A stretch of 64,000 bases of DNA from positions 7,517,501 through 7,581,500 of the forward strand of contig NC_071340.1 of NCBI RefSeq assembly GCF_027744825.2. The letters run 5' to 3'. The notes below the pieces were generated by a model. It did not search any database, was not told where the DNA came from, and saw only the letters and a program-made list of their open reading frames with translations. Positions 31,301-44,600 of the stretch are shown here, piece after piece. Source of the stretch: Synchiropus splendidus. Lineage: Eukaryota; Chordata; Actinopteri; Syngnathiformes; Callionymidae. How positions within the stretch are numbered: position 1 is the first letter of the stretch; each line of letters starts with the position of its first letter. Made by a program: the position numbers and the translations under genes.

Positions 31301-33013
31301 CCATATAAGCGCTGATTCTACACCAAATCTGGAGATGTATTTTTGCTTTTGAAAAGTCAAATTTGTCCTCAAGCTGCCCGTTTGTTTTGACGTGGTCGAC
31401 TCAGACTTGCTGATTATCTGTGTGAAGAAATAGAAATGTTCAAGTTTCCTGTGCGAGACTGTTGACTCATTTCAGGTGATGATTATCAACCTCAAATATT
31501 CCTTTTGGTGGAGCTATCCTCCGTTTTTTTCCTTTGAAATGTCTCAAAACGAATCAGATCTGGTCAGGTGTAGATTAAAGGAGATTGTCTTTATTTTGCA
31601 TATAACAAAAGAGCATATGACTTTTATGACGAGTTAAAGCCAAGGTTGATGTCGACAGTGTTGGATAAATATTTAAGGTCGTTTTTAACCTCTGTGGGCG
31701 GAGCTTAAGTCATTTTTCCTTCTTTATACCTCTGCTTGAATCATATATGTGCACTTTAAGAGTTGAATCTTTACTCAAATTTAGCTGGATTTCAGGGATT
31801 TAGCCTTTGGATCAAAGTATTATGAAGATATTTAAGACAATATTCAAGTTTCGTCACAGAAGGTTGATCATTTTCTGGCATCCTGACCTCAAAGAAAGAA
31901 GGCGGTCCTCAGTTCAACCACGGAATGGGGCATCTTCATTTATTATTAATGCTGAACCCAGGAAACAGACTGACTTTTGCTTATTTTGATTTAAAGGTTC
32001 TGTGTGGCTGGACTGTATTCGGCCTCCCAAAAGTACTTCATCCGGTTTAGGTTGTTTTTTTTTTCTCCTTAAACATTTGGAGTCAGTGCATTTGAAGTCA
32101 CTGAAAGTAACTTTTTTGTGCTAAAATGTATGGCTACTCTTTTTGTTTTCCAGAATACCTAGAGAGGACATGTAGGGAAGAGGATAATAATCCACCAGTT
32201 TTATGTGAATGAGCCGATCACCGTTAACTTAAGGACCAATGTACTCTCAAACACAAATCAATATGCACTGTAAAAAAGTCATTGGCTCTCCCCACAGAGG
32301 TTAAAGTCCTTCACATACAGTATATTGAAGATTTATTTTGAATAAATTGCTGTCTTTTTTGCACGCCAGGTCCTGATTGGCTGCAAACACCCGTGATTAT
32401 GACCTGCACTTGCTTTCATGGGGACGGGGGGGAGGGGGTTTGCAATCTGAGGTGCCTGCCCGGACCGGCCTGTAGATAGTGTGCGCGCGTGTGTGTCGGG
32501 GGGTGGGAGGGTCAGTGAGACCAGCGTACTGGGATTAGTTGTATGATAAGCTTCTGCCGAGTTCTTTGTGCAACCTGTCTGTTCGTGCCTTTTACGATAG
32601 TCTTGATATCCAAGAATTTGACGTGCAGCTTTCGTTTAGTCTGGAATCTGTTGTATTTCGCAGTATTTCGCTCTTTTTGAAAATGAAAACAATCAAGTCA
32701 GAGAGGGGCGGGCGCTGAGGGAGGGGTGGGGCTCTACTTATTCCAGTTCTGTACATTTTTAATGATTTGTCGCCACCGCTGTGTGATTTGTGACTGTATT
32801 AAAAAAAAGAGAAGCAAACATTTCTATTTTTTTTGCGTTTTCCTTTCCCCCTCTTTTTTTCTCTCGATGTTTTTGTGCAGATATTTTTATTGTAAATGAA
32901 TGTTCTGTTTCTATCGGACACTAATTCTTGTTTGAGTTGTCTCCAGTGGAAATACTTCACTCTGTATGGTTTGATCAGTATAAAACCTTTTAATTGTGCA
33001 GTTTCTGAACGAA

Positions 33014-33019
33014 AATAAA
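33014..33019 (+). terminator. mapk1: mapk1 polyadenylation signal AATAAA
   Basis: Canonical AATAAA followed by GT-rich sequence (ggtccttggttgtatttt). The sequence character changes to intergenic just after it. Confidence 0.75.
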
Positions 33020-33559
33020 GGTCCTTGGTTGTATTTTAACGATTTCTGTCCTAGGCTATTTTTTTATGACGACTTCACTGCTGTTGCTTTGTGGAACACT
33101 TCAAACGTGCAGCCATGTTGGCGGGAAAGGAAGAACCCACCCACTATCATAAGGTCGTGACGATAGTATAAGTTACAGGTATCTTCCACAGGAGGTCGCT
33201 GTCACTCTATTGAGCAACCAACGTAGTCCTCACACTGGATTGATGCACAAGGCCATTCACAAAACAAGGTCAAATCTACTTTTAATAATCTTCCTCTTCA
33301 ACGCTCTGTTTCACATATAGTGTAAAACGACACATATATGACGCGAGCATCAATTGTTTGAACTGAGTGCTCAGAATGGAAGTAAATATGTTAAACCTCA
33401 GCTACACTTATAACTCAAATATAGATCATTAATCAAAACATTAAGTGAGGACGATTATTCATGTCCACAAAAAGGCGGTTTTGCGGACGTAATAGCGAGC
33501 TTTGTCTTTGTTTATTCCTCTCTGTTTACTTGTTTTGGTTGGACCACGTGCTTGCTTGG

Positions 33560-33830
33560 TGTTAAGCCACGCATGCGCGCTATGCGGCAGTGGCGTTCGG
33601 CACGTGCCGCTGCTGGTGGCGCGCGCAGCCAAAAACAACAATCTTCCACCATGCGGGAGCGCGGCCCACTCTGTATATCAACGCTGATTCGCTGGCCATC
33701 AACTTGCCCCGCCCCCTAAAGGAAGCGTATTGGCTGAGCTTCGGCGAGCATGCGCTGTGATTGGACGCTATTTGTGGAAGCGGTTGTGTTGCTTGGTTGC
33801 TGCTGCGTTCATGGTCATCGCCTCAGCTTG
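33560..33830. promoter_or_regulatory. CpG-rich, TATA-less promoter-like island
   Basis: Two exact GCATGCGC cores (33571-33578 and 33748-33755) fit NRF1 sites. A GC box ccccgccccc spans 33707-33716, and two inverted CCAAT boxes (ATTGG) lie at 33729-33733 and 33760-33764. Known: this combination is typical of housekeeping and bidirectional promoters. Transcript and direction are not evident. It could be an upstream ypel1 promoter or the start of an unannotated or antisense RNA. Confidence 0.55.
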
Positions 33831-34829
33831 ATTCCTCCCACGAAAGAAAGTTAGAAAAAACATGAACGAACGATGCCAAGTATTCATGCAAACTTAAAAA
33901 AAGGGATTTTATCATCTACAACTTCATGGGTTTTATAGCGTCGGAATTACTCAAGTTGAGTGACAGGTTCAAGGGTGGGGAATGAACTGACCTTCAGCAA
34001 GATGTGCTTCACTGTAAGGTAACAGTTGGGCAAACATGGAACTAGCATCCACGCTCGCAGTGGCGTGAGCGAGACAACTGAAAATGGGAGCCAGTATGAA
34101 GCGCCACAGGGGACAGGGCTGGGAGTTTCACAAACTGTGACATTGAGAAAGAACTCGTTGAAGTAGACTACTATAGCTTCTATTTACATGGTAGCATAAC
34201 TATACTGTAGTAACTCTGAAGCCAGGGTCATTCATAAAATGATAAAAGTGACCTGTTCACAGATACATGAATGAAGCCAGTGGATTTACATTATATTGAC
34301 TCAGCTGATGTCTCATTAACTGTATTTCAATTCCTAATTCGATCTGGGATTTAGCCCACAAACCTCTGACTCCCTCGCTGACTTTTTCCAAGAAGCGCCC
34401 AATTATAGTTCACAAGTAGAGCCCTTGTTTTACATGACCACAGTGAAGCGTCGCCCGAACAAGAGAGGCAAACTAAAGATGCTTAAAGGCACCATGGTGG
34501 CGAGCCCACTTGAACTGTGACGTAGGATCTAATAAATGATGCTGTTGTTACACTACTTGAGGTGTTCAATGACTTGTTTGTTTTCCAATCTCCACGAATT
34601 CTCTAATTTCCTACAGTCATAAATGTATCACGGGATTACCTGGAATAAAAAAAAAAAAGCTTTATTGAGAGTCTTGGTTCGAGTTTGAGTCGCTCAGCTG
34701 CGCTGGTTCCGACCCAGTGATGATGAAAACACCGGACACTGCGGTCCAGACGACGTGATGGGCTGTGACTCGGTGTCCTGGATGTTTTGGTGAATTATTC
34801 AAAGCTGCGCATCATCGTCAGTGTTTCCG

Positions 34830-34837
34830 TATAAATA
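34830..34837 (+). promoter_or_regulatory. ypel1: TATA box of the likely ypel1 promoter
   Basis: TATAAATA is followed by GC-rich sequence, with a start expected about 30 bp on. A good donor (ggtgagtgc) occurs 300 bp downstream, so a non-coding first exon fits. Confidence 0.55.
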
Positions 34838-34859
34838 AGGCCGCAGACGGGACAACGCA

Positions 34860-35151
34860 GGACAAGTGCTGCTGGTGCCGGAGCAGAACCTTCTGCCGGA
34901 CTTCAACGATCGCTCAGAAGGACGCATCGCGGATGGGACTGGACCCGAGCACGGAGATTTCGCGCTCACTTGATCGGCAACGGCACCGACGGTCAATGAC
35001 ACGAGAGACTTTTTAATGGCACTTGGCTCGACCTCGACCTGCTGCCTGGACGGAACGATGGAGACGACCTCTTGATGTTCAGCAGCTCCTCTGGATCTGC
35101 TCACCGGGGTCATTTTGGTTTCCGCGGCGGGGAAGGCGACGCGAACTCGGG
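34860..35151 (+). other. ypel1: putative non-coding first exon of ypel1
   Basis: GC-rich sequence begins about 25-30 bp after the TATA box and ends at donor gtgagt (35152). The next exon has acceptor ctcctcgcag, ending at 41473, so intron 1 would be about 6.3 kb. The start is inferred. The long minus-strand open frame across this region (34799-35245) has no recognisable domain and I treat it as antisense noise. Confidence 0.45.
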
Positions 35152-36145
35152 GTGAGTGCAGCCACAGTGACCCGCTGAAAGGACACTGGTTGTCCTTAAA
35201 TGCATCACAGTGGCGTCTTCGTCTTTCCCGAGGTCGCCATCGCACACTTTAACGCAAACTTTTCTAAACCTTCGCTGATCTTTTCGCCATCAACACAAAT
35301 GCACATTGATGTGTTGCGTTCAAGCGCCAAACATTCGGTGTCGTCGCGTCGTCATGGCTGCAGATGTCGGTCAGTGAAACACTGAGAGGCTTTCATAACG
35401 TGGAAGTAGCTGCAGCTCTGCGGTGGTGTGTTTACGTGCATGCAGCTGTGAAGCAATTGATCTGTTGCAACACGACAGCCTCATGTTACTTCCCTCCTCC
35501 ACGGATATTGTTTTTGCTTCAGGACCTCATGGGGAATAAGAGGACTGAAGAAGGAACGTCTGGTATCATATTGCACTGTGCTTTCAGATAGACACCCGCG
35601 TCTCATTGTGCACGGTTTTATGACAATATCTACTTTAGTACAGCTGAGATATTCGAAGGTTATTGACCCGTCTCTAAAATTAACCCTCGGGGATGGGCAT
35701 CATTTGTTCTTGTTGGGACTCTGGTAATGTGATATCCAGAGTTGTTGTGAAATGATGACATTTCTCGGAAGTGTTATAAGAGAACATCCAAACGACTTGC
35801 CACTTGCACAACGATTTAAACTGCCGCAATATGTGTTTAAATGGCCTATTCTATTATTGTAATGAGAACAGAACAAGCAAACGTCGACTGAAACTACGAT
35901 GTTTTAGTCATTGTGAAGAGAACAATGATCTCTAGCGTCTCATCCTGTATTTATTTACACATCCGGGGAATAGCGCACTCCCGCCCTCTACCTGCGGCGC
36001 GTTCAAGTCGCATGGGAAATAACATGGGCTGGTGGACCACACGCTTGGAAAACAGTCTGATTTCAGCACTACAAAACAAATCCGATTTCCTCTCCTGAAA
36101 AAAAAAGACTTAACCTCTGAGTTAGTTTGTATTGTATTAAAAGTT

Positions 36146-36256
36146 GTATATTATATTATATATAATATGTAATATATATACTATATATATATATTATATA
36201 TATGCAGTATACTATATATATATATATATATATATACTGCAATATATATAATATCT
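36146..36256. repeat. AT-rich microsatellite with a hairpin
   Basis: Long TA runs are interrupted by GCAGTATA (36204 onward) and its complement TATACTGC (to 36240). The 37-bp segment between them is nearly self-complementary and could extrude as a cruciform. Confidence 0.85.
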
Positions 36257-37506
36257 ATTCTGCAAATCCTGGTCAATGCAATGGCATTGTTACAGTAATT
36301 ATAAAATAATTTGCTCTTGCATATCATTCATGATAAATAATCCACTTGTCGATATAATAAATGGTTGACTTTCAATAATATATATAGTGCATTTGAATTA
36401 TTTCAGTTTCCTATTTTAGAGTAAAAAAGCTGATCATACGTGAACGTTGGTGTAAACAAGCGCACCTGCTTCCCATTTTTCCCACGGGAACCTGAAGGCA
36501 GCGCTGTATGCTATAGGCTTTTCGCGCTGTCAATCCGAATCGCAGCACCCGCCCACCTGGTGACGTCTCCTGCCAAAGTAAAGCAGTGCGTCCATCACGC
36601 ACACAAAGACAACAAAAGCTCGTGCTGGCTTAACAGAACCGTCAGCACCTGAGCGACCCAAAACAAGTTCATCCAGGCAGCAGCACACATGGACGACAAG
36701 TCGGAACCTCGGCAGTCGTTTATGTAGCGCCTCAAAGCACTTTTGTTTCCTCGCGAGCTGCCGTTCATTTCTCCAGGTGGGTAAGTAGCCACGTTTACCT
36801 GGAAACATACCTGGAAAATAGTTCCGACCCGGTGCTGGGGTTCGATTCGCTGACGCGGCTCGATAGAAGCAGAAAGCAGCAGCAGCAGCGACACTGTTAC
36901 ACAAATGGTCGTGCTCTTTGTTGGCGAGTGACAAAGAGAAGATCAACAAAAACAAAGAAGAAAATCGTCGTAATAACATTGTAACAACCACGTCAGATTG
37001 TGAAAATGATAACCTCGACACAGGGTTTGTTGTAAAATGCACCGGTGGTTTGGACGTGGAAGGGCTTTTGTCTGGACACTTCCTGCACTGCGTGCTTGAC
37101 TCTTTGTCTCACTTGCCTGACTTTGCCTGTGCTACCTGTCCGCTCCCTGCTGTTTGGTCACTCGAACACCCCTCACAACGTCTCGGTCCTCTCGTGTTTA
37201 GAGGTCTTCCGTCGGTGCTGACATTAAAAACAAGTCAACCTTGAAGAACAACGTGGTCTGTTTTCAGTTTTTACTGCTTGAAATAAGAACAATGACCTGT
37301 CTCTAAAGTAATGACACCAGGGGAGCATCAATTTGTTTTTCAATTTATGCGTCAAATCACTGAATTTGCCTTTGTAGGTCAGAAGTGACAAAGTTGCATG
37401 TTGAATGGAAATTGATAAAGTTACTTTTTTTTAAATTTTGTGTTGTTGATTATTGGGGGGGAGTGAGTTTTTTCTCACAAGGAAGAAGACACCAGACAAA
37501 TGGTTC

Positions 37507-37533
37507 ACATATATATATATATGTGTGTGTGTG
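37507..37533. repeat. (AT)n(GT)n microsatellite
   Basis: About eight AT units followed by five GT units in ypel1 intron 1. Confidence 0.85.
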
Positions 37534-40500
37534 GGTGAGTGTGCACGTGTCGCCGGGGTTAAACTGGGCTAATTCAGAAAGGGGATTTTGTCCTTCCCAT
37601 GCTGGGATTATACCCCGGGCACCTGAGTGTGTGTGTGTGTGCGTGAGAGAGAGAATCAGCTTCCTGTTGAGTTGCGGAAGCTCCTTTGTTTTCTCGTCTG
37701 GCTTCTGTCTCGACTGTGCTCTTCCTGTTGCAGCACGTTGAGCTGGAAACTTCCAGACCTGCTGATTTTCTTTCAGTATTATCTTCAGGGGATGTTTTTT
37801 TTATAGAAGGGAAATTGCTGTGGCGTCTCTGAGTGTCACCGTTAATATATAAAGCCAGATGCAACAGGTAGTCCTGTCTGCACAGCCACCGGAGCAGGTG
37901 GACACGTGAGCTCCAAGTTGTGTATCATATGTCATGACTCCCTTTTTACTGCTTCAGTACATTGTGGAAAGGACTCAGCAGCGCCCGCTTCAGGCAGACT
38001 CATCAACAACAAAGCCTCATAGCTCCGCCCCCACTGCTTGATTGACAGATTGCCATATCCTCTCCAAAATGTTTCTCTAATGCCCCCAAACCTGTTCTAA
38101 CCTTCCTACCTAGAAAGCCACGTACTCCTCGATTGTGCTTTGAAGGTCTTCATCAGCCTTGATGCGTCATTGGCATGCTGACGCCCGACTGGTGATGTCA
38201 TAGCTGAAGGTCATATTTGTGATGAACAGGTCCAGTGCTCTGAGTGTTCTGCTGGCAGCAGAGTGGAACCCACTGGAGGTAGCCCCGGACACCACACGAA
38301 TTCTAGTCTGCTTCGCGTGAGCTTTATTATGCTGCTGTCACCTGCTGGAGACTGGGAATGGAGCCGCTCACTGCTGGAGTTGTGTTTCAACAAACTGAAA
38401 CAAGTCTGTGTGAGCTTCACGTAAACAGCCTATCTAGGCTCATAGGTGATGAGGGCGGAGGATGGCCATAGCTGAAGGTGGAAGCTATGATGTGAAGGCC
38501 TACGGTATATGCAATATACTGTTTACCTTCTGGTAATCTGCACACACAGCAAGAGGCCTGGTTCAGATTAGTATGCTGATACCTGCTTGCCTACATGTCT
38601 GCTCCACGTCCTCCCTCAGAAAAAGTCAATATTATTGTAACTTGTCAAAACAGAAATGTTGTTGACCGACTCGTGAGCTTATGTTAATTCAATAATACGC
38701 CGCAAGAAGAACCTGTTCTGTCCAACTAGCTGCGCATCGTTGAGGATTACCTTCATTAGGTTGATTTTAGGGTCATTAAAAGTGTGAGCAGATGTGATCC
38801 AGAGGTCTGGTTTGGAGATGAACTGCCGTCTCCTCCTTGTCATTATTGGGGCTTCAGCTGTTGCACTGCATTATGGGACCTGTGGTATGAGCGCTGGGAT
38901 TGCCTTGTGACGGCAGACGTGATGAAATGGTGTTGTCCTGTGCTTCTTCTTCCAACCATCTGAGCGATCTCAATTCAAAGAAGCTGGTAAAATGACACTT
39001 GGAGTCTCAACATATAATGAACGCTGTAGCTGAAGAGTTTGCAAATACAGTAATAGCTAGGGAAATGTTGCCCTAAATATAAAGATGGGAACTTGACAAT
39101 GCTATCTCACAAAGATGGCACCGGTGATTGTGATGCAGGTTGATCGGTAAATTCAATTGAGGTCACAGTTGTTGATGCGGTCTCATGTTGTGAAGGTGAA
39201 AGACTGTGACAGCTAAGTGGCATCTTTGCTGTTTTATCTCATCTGCTGTTTCCTCTGATGTGTGCGGGGACTCGACCCAGACTGACTTATGACTCGTTTA
39301 ATAATTCTTATTTGCTTCCTCTTTAAAAGGTTCCCCACTTGATTCTGCATTGCATTATAAATTCAGCCTTGTGTCACCAGGAACAACAGCTGTTCCACCA
39401 GACAAGTTAAAGGCGACACTCATCATTTGATCAATGCTTAACACTACTAACCGTGAGCAATGAAGGTTTTTATTTTCTCTGGTCTGCCAACACAGTTTAG
39501 ACATTCAGTAAAAAATATGAAGTGAATAGAACAATTTGCAGCTGTCGGGTCTTATATTGCTCTTGGAGATGGAAGCTAACTCTTTAGTCTGAATTTTAAA
39601 CTTGAAACGTTTTCCTTTTTAACACCAAGGACTCCTTTGGGTCCCTGATATAGCTTTGACCTTTTGGGAGCTCGTGTTTTCCAATAATGGGTTCGGTAAA
39701 CACTGCGTCATTTTCGCTTGAGATCATCAAAACTCGATGTGGTGTCCATGCCAGGCCTGTATGTGACGTTGTAATGCTCTTGCAAAAAACACAGACAAGG
39801 GCACAGAACCACAGAAGAAGACCCAAACTTCATCAGCGCCATTGTGTGGACCAACACTTGACTACAAATCATCCTGCCATCTGGGCAACGCTTTTTTCCC
39901 ACAAGTGTAGCATCAGAAGTTAGATGCTTTTCACACTGTGGATTCTGTCTCGGTGGCCTGAGTTCGATTCACCCCCTGCTGTGCAGCCTCATACATCCAC
40001 AAAATAGTTTGTGACGACAGTAGTACGTCTCAAGGAAGTTGTCATCAGCCGCGCTACACTGGGGTCTCGAACCTATTTAGGACCATCTGCTTGAGTGCCT
40101 TATCTTCCTGTCACTTCTTAATACTACGAGTCACCGTCACCTCAGATATGAACTCATGACAGAGCCTTTCTCATCCAAAAGTAAACATGGAAGAGAGTTA
40201 TCGTGTTTTTTTTTTACAAGAAAATAGTGGGAAAACACTGCAAAATATGGACCTTCTTGTCTGAGAGAGATTTTAATCTGTGAAGTACAGATCCAGACGT
40301 CAAAAGAAGCGCCTTTCCTCTTCGCTGTTCTTCTCACGCAGACAGCTACAGGATCACAGTTGTGAAAACTGTTTATCATCCTTATAAACACCCGCACACA
40401 TAAAAAGTCCTGGACCGCTGCACTGCGCTCATCCCCAGCACCGGTCTCCTGCAGCTGCGGCTGCACACCTCAGTGTTCTGGGACTTCAAAAATGCCCCCC

Positions 40501-41473
40501 GCTGAGACTTTTCCCGAGGCAAGGTGCAGCCCTCCAGTCGGTATAAAGTCCACGGCCAAAACTCGGCTCGCTTGTGTTCACATGTCGGACTTTTGAGCCG
40601 AACCCGCTTTGTCCTGAGACAGTGTGCTGTATGAATAGCCCTTTTGAAGTTATGTTTAATCCTGCTGTTTTTTTTTTTTTTTGGAAAAGTCTGGTGTGAG
40701 AACATGAATACATAATGAGGGCTGTCTTCTCTGATGTACATCTGAGTTGCACATCAGCCACTGCAGTGGACGCGAGTGTTTCAATGCTATACTGGTCAAA
40801 GCAAGTCAAGCAAGATGACTGCTGCAGGGACGAGGAGTGTCTCCTATGCTTTCCATTCATGCTGGCAAAAGAGATGCGGGGACATCAGTGATCATCTGGA
40901 TTAACTTGAATAACTAAAATAAAGTTGATTTTGCCTGAGGAAAAAGTAATAACTTCTCACAAGTGTCATATGGAAGAAAGTGCCCACTGGCCTCCTGGTT
41001 TTGTGAGGATTAGCATCATTAACCTTATCGACTCGATCAGCAAATGAGCTTCTTTCTGAGACTTTGAAGTGTCATCAAAGTATTAATAGTTGTTGATGCG
41101 AGCCAAACTTTATTAAACACTGGTTGTCGCTCTTTCAAGGCCATCCAAAGGTGCTGTCAGAAGTTGAATCTGAGAACCTGGTTATTTGCAGTTCATTTTC
41201 AGTCTCTGGTAAACGACTGCGCTCTCATTTTGAGACTGTTTTATCCCACTGTCGCGGAACTGATGCTGATGGAGACGTAACTTCGTGAGGCTCTTCTGTA
41301 ATCATATTAGTTACATCACCGCCGGAGACGACAACACCATCATGTAATTGACAATTGTAATCAAAATATTGCTGCGTTAAATGAACCGCACGTAAATACA
41401 GTGAAGGTCGTGTCCTCTAAAAATAGAAGAGCCTGACCTCACTATGGTGCTTCTCTCTCTTCCCTCCTCGCAG

Positions 41474-41641
41474 GTTTGATTTTCTCCTGTGGTGTCTGTG
41501 TGGAGCCTGCCACACACCCACTCCACAACAACGACGGCTTTTGCTTGCATCTTCCAGTGCTTCTTCTGTCAGCAAGTCCAGCAGAGCTGCAACTCTTCCA
41601 GTGCCAGCCCTGACACCAGCGAGGAGCCCTGCCCCACTGAC
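41474..41641 (+). other. ypel1: ypel1 5'UTR, second exon portion
   Basis: This follows acceptor ctcctcgcag and runs to the start codon. It contains no ATG, so the methionine at 41642 is the first available one. The upstream in-frame stretch stays open but starts only with GTG. Confidence 0.7.
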
Positions 41642-44600
41642 ATGGTGAAGATGACCAAGTCCAAGACCTTCCAGGCCTACCTGCCGTCCTGCCACCGCAC
41701 CTACAGCTGCATCCACTGCCGGGCGCACCTCGCCAACCACGACGAGCTCATCTCAAAGGTGAGCGCTCGTCCCTTCCTTTAACCAGCAATAGGTATTTCT
41801 ACTAGTTTATTCTGCGAAAGACTTTCCTTTTGTGTCTGGCCTATTTTGTGAGCTCTCAAAATGTAAATATTTCTGCACTATAAACTGCTAATTCTTTCTC
41901 TCCGTCTGAACACTCCGGCCTGAGCAACAATGCGGTGCATATGTGGATTTTGAAGCTTCATGCTGCCAAGATAATGACCCATGAAATGACAAGGGATTTT
42001 TGTATAAGTGGATACACACCAGCTAAAACAGATCATTGAGTGTTTATTGTAAATGCAATGCCTCTGTTTTGGTAGTTTGATAGGTTCCGTTAACATGGAC
42101 CATACCACCCCCTAACATTTTTATAGATGGTGTTTTTCCCAACTATAATATGGTGGGAAAAATGTACTAAAAGTTGTTTCTCTTATCAACATTTTTCTAG
42201 CCGGTTTAGATGTTTGTCAAAGGTAGTGCATGTCCTCCGTTATGGGCTGGTAAAATGACTCAACTCAAACATAGATCTTTGAAAAACAAATACTCTCCAC
42301 TACTCTTTGACTCAAAAGTCTGCAGTGGGAGCGATTGTAGATTGTGAAGGAGGAATTCGAATTTGGAGTTGAGGCTCTGTCGAGCCCTCCTCATCGCTTC
42401 TAAACAACTGAGTCCTGGGTTAGTTCTACTCTGTGTCTCTCCCCGATCCCTGAGCTCTGAGGAATGGACCTCACCCCCTGGCAACTTCTGTTTGGTCTGT
42501 TTTGTTTTACCTTAACTGAAGTTACTTGGCGAGAGAATCCAAATCTTTATTTCCCGATCGTTCGAGCTTCAGCTGGCCGAGGCGATGACCTTTACGTGCT
42601 CTAACAAAGTGATGGTGTAATCTCACCCGGCCACTAAGCTGATTATTCAAATGACAGAGATGATCAAAGTCTCAGCCTCCGAAATCAAAAATCCATTTTC
42701 TTCCTGTAGCTCTGAGACTCGGATGCCCGCAGCTCGTTTGAGAGACAAAAATCTCCACCACGGGTGCTGCTGCGGGATCAGAGGCCTCCGCATGGTCATT
42801 TTGGAGGCAGTGAAGTGTGCGCTGTGAAGACTTCACAGGGTCGTAATGGTAATGGCGGTCGTGTTTGACAGCGAGGAAACTCTTCTGTGGTTGTGTGCGA
42901 ACCAGATCTGCAGCTATTTGACTCTGCAAACGCCGACACTGCAGGAACACGCCGTCAGCAGCTCGTGTTTCATGTCGTGCTCCTGAGAGATTTACACTCT
43001 TTGTTGCGGCATGGCCGTAAACTCCACACACATTGGTCTGGGTTCTGGTGGAGAAGGTGCCGACTGACAAATGGACTCAACTTCAAAGAGCTTAAAGCTG
43101 TCAGCCGTGACACCTTTTATTTTGGTGTGAGGGATGCTTGTTGTTGTAGATGGTCTTTCCAGAGCCCCCTTTCACACCACAAACAGCCAAATGTCAGTGC
43201 TGTCTGCCTCCTACTCTCCTGAACTGAAGTCACTGACCAGAATCCACGGTGTGTTCTGGCCTCCTGGCTAGTCCAGAGTTTTCTCAAAAGCACGGCAGTT
43301 CGGTGGCTACGCTGATTCCCATGAACAGTCAGGTGATGAAGAAGCTGTGCCAGGAAAGTTGTGATCTTCCCTGCGTTGGATTCTGTGCTGACTCCCAGTT
43401 TAACTATTGCGACTTCTAGCAGCAAGCTGTTTGTGTCTGAGAAGTGTTGTTTAACGTTTAAAAACCAACTTGAAGGTCGGAGCTGTTAGCATCCCTTCCA
43501 TCTGTTTTCTATTCAGCAGTTACTACATTTCATTGAGCAGCACGGCATCCAAGTGAATTTGCCCTGAGTGAGTGGACTAGAGCTGTCTGCTGTGTGACGT
43601 GTAATTGGAGGACAAAACCTTAATGATGCCAGACAGTCCTGAGGTCACTGTCGGCGAGTCAGAGAATCAGAATAATGGACGTTTGGGCGTTTGTTCTGCA
43701 GACCAAAGGAATGCTGGAGAACCAGTCTCACCTGAGAGCCTCAGATCCTATTGAACTGGAAGTGTGATTGGACATTAGCAGCGTCTCTGCCAGTCCCTGA
43801 AGTAGTTCAGCTGCAGGCTACAGGAGGCCAATAGCACAGTTCGTACGGTCCGGCAGGTCGAGTGTGTTTATGAACGCCATGCAGTCACGACGTCTAAAGT
43901 TTCCATTAAATTCAGTTGAGACAGTTCACCTGTACAAGGACAACACCGTGTTTCGATCGATAGCAAAATTGTTATATTATTGGCATTCGATTTTGATGAA
44001 AATATGGAAACAGTAATAATAATGTAGTGCCCCTATTGGTCCGCCTCAATGGTGAAATGCTGGCTTATCTCAACATGTGAATCATGATGACATTGAACTA
44101 GAATGCAGACACATTTTTGAGCCTATTGAAACTGTTAGCGCTTCGTTCAACGGTGACGGCCTGTTTAATTCAACCTACCACTGCAGTTTCCTAGAAAGTA
44201 GTTATGACTTTTTGCCAATGACATTTCCCACAAGAGTTTTTCACTGAGGCAAATAATGAGGTGCAGTGTAGTGCAGGGAACCTGATCTTGAACCTGACCG
44301 CCACGCTGACTGATATGTCAAACACGGTGCTTACTCTGCATTTCTGCAGTGATCAGTATTTATAGTCGTCCTGCTATCCTTTCTCACTTGAAGTCTGCTG
44401 TGGTAATTTAGCATGTTCGGACGCTCAAAACACAAGGCACTACACATAAAGCTACTCATAAATCAGAGGCGGATAATATATAAACAAGTCAGATGAAGGT
44501 CTGTGAGCCTAACCCAGCCTCCAAGTTATTTTTTTATACAACCTATATCGTGCTGGTGTAAAACTTGGTGAAATTAAATTCAAAAGTAACTCCAAGATCA

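Larger units (their letters stand above)
27147..33040 (+). other. mapk1: mapk1 3' untranslated region, probably spliced
   Basis: After TAA at 27144-27146 comes a good donor at 27159 (cacacag then gtgagt), so the last coding exon probably splices to a non-coding terminal exon, as in the human gene. Candidate acceptors are 29750 (strong, ttttcattacag) and 30241 (gtgtcgtctccag); I cannot choose. The intron would carry the hAT MITE at 27802-28370. The terminal exon reaches the AATAAA at 33014. An earlier signal may be ATTAAA near 32799. Confidence 0.6.
35152..41473 (+). other. ypel1: ypel1 intron 1 (inferred)
   Basis: No gene recognised. It contains AT-rich microsatellites (36146-36256, 37507-37533), short GT runs, and a minus-strand 170-codon open frame at 36530-37042 with no domain I know. 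The T-run near 40669-40682 is simple sequence. Confidence 0.55.

Noticed and set aside
34799..35245. 148-codon minus-strand open frame
   Set aside because: It lies antisense to the GC-rich ypel1 first exon, has Arg/Ser-rich composition typical of GC-rich noise, and shows no domain.
36530..37042. 170-codon minus-strand open frame
   Set aside because: No recognisable family and no splice or promoter context; low-complexity Ala/Cys stretches suggest chance.
39940..39990. Possible tRNA or SINE B box (gagttcgattcac)
   Set aside because: It lacks the invariant GG at the start, and there is no A box or cloverleaf partner.
41489..41641. N-terminal extension of ypel1
   Set aside because: The frame is open but has no ATG, and the 119-aa form from 41642 matches the family exactly.
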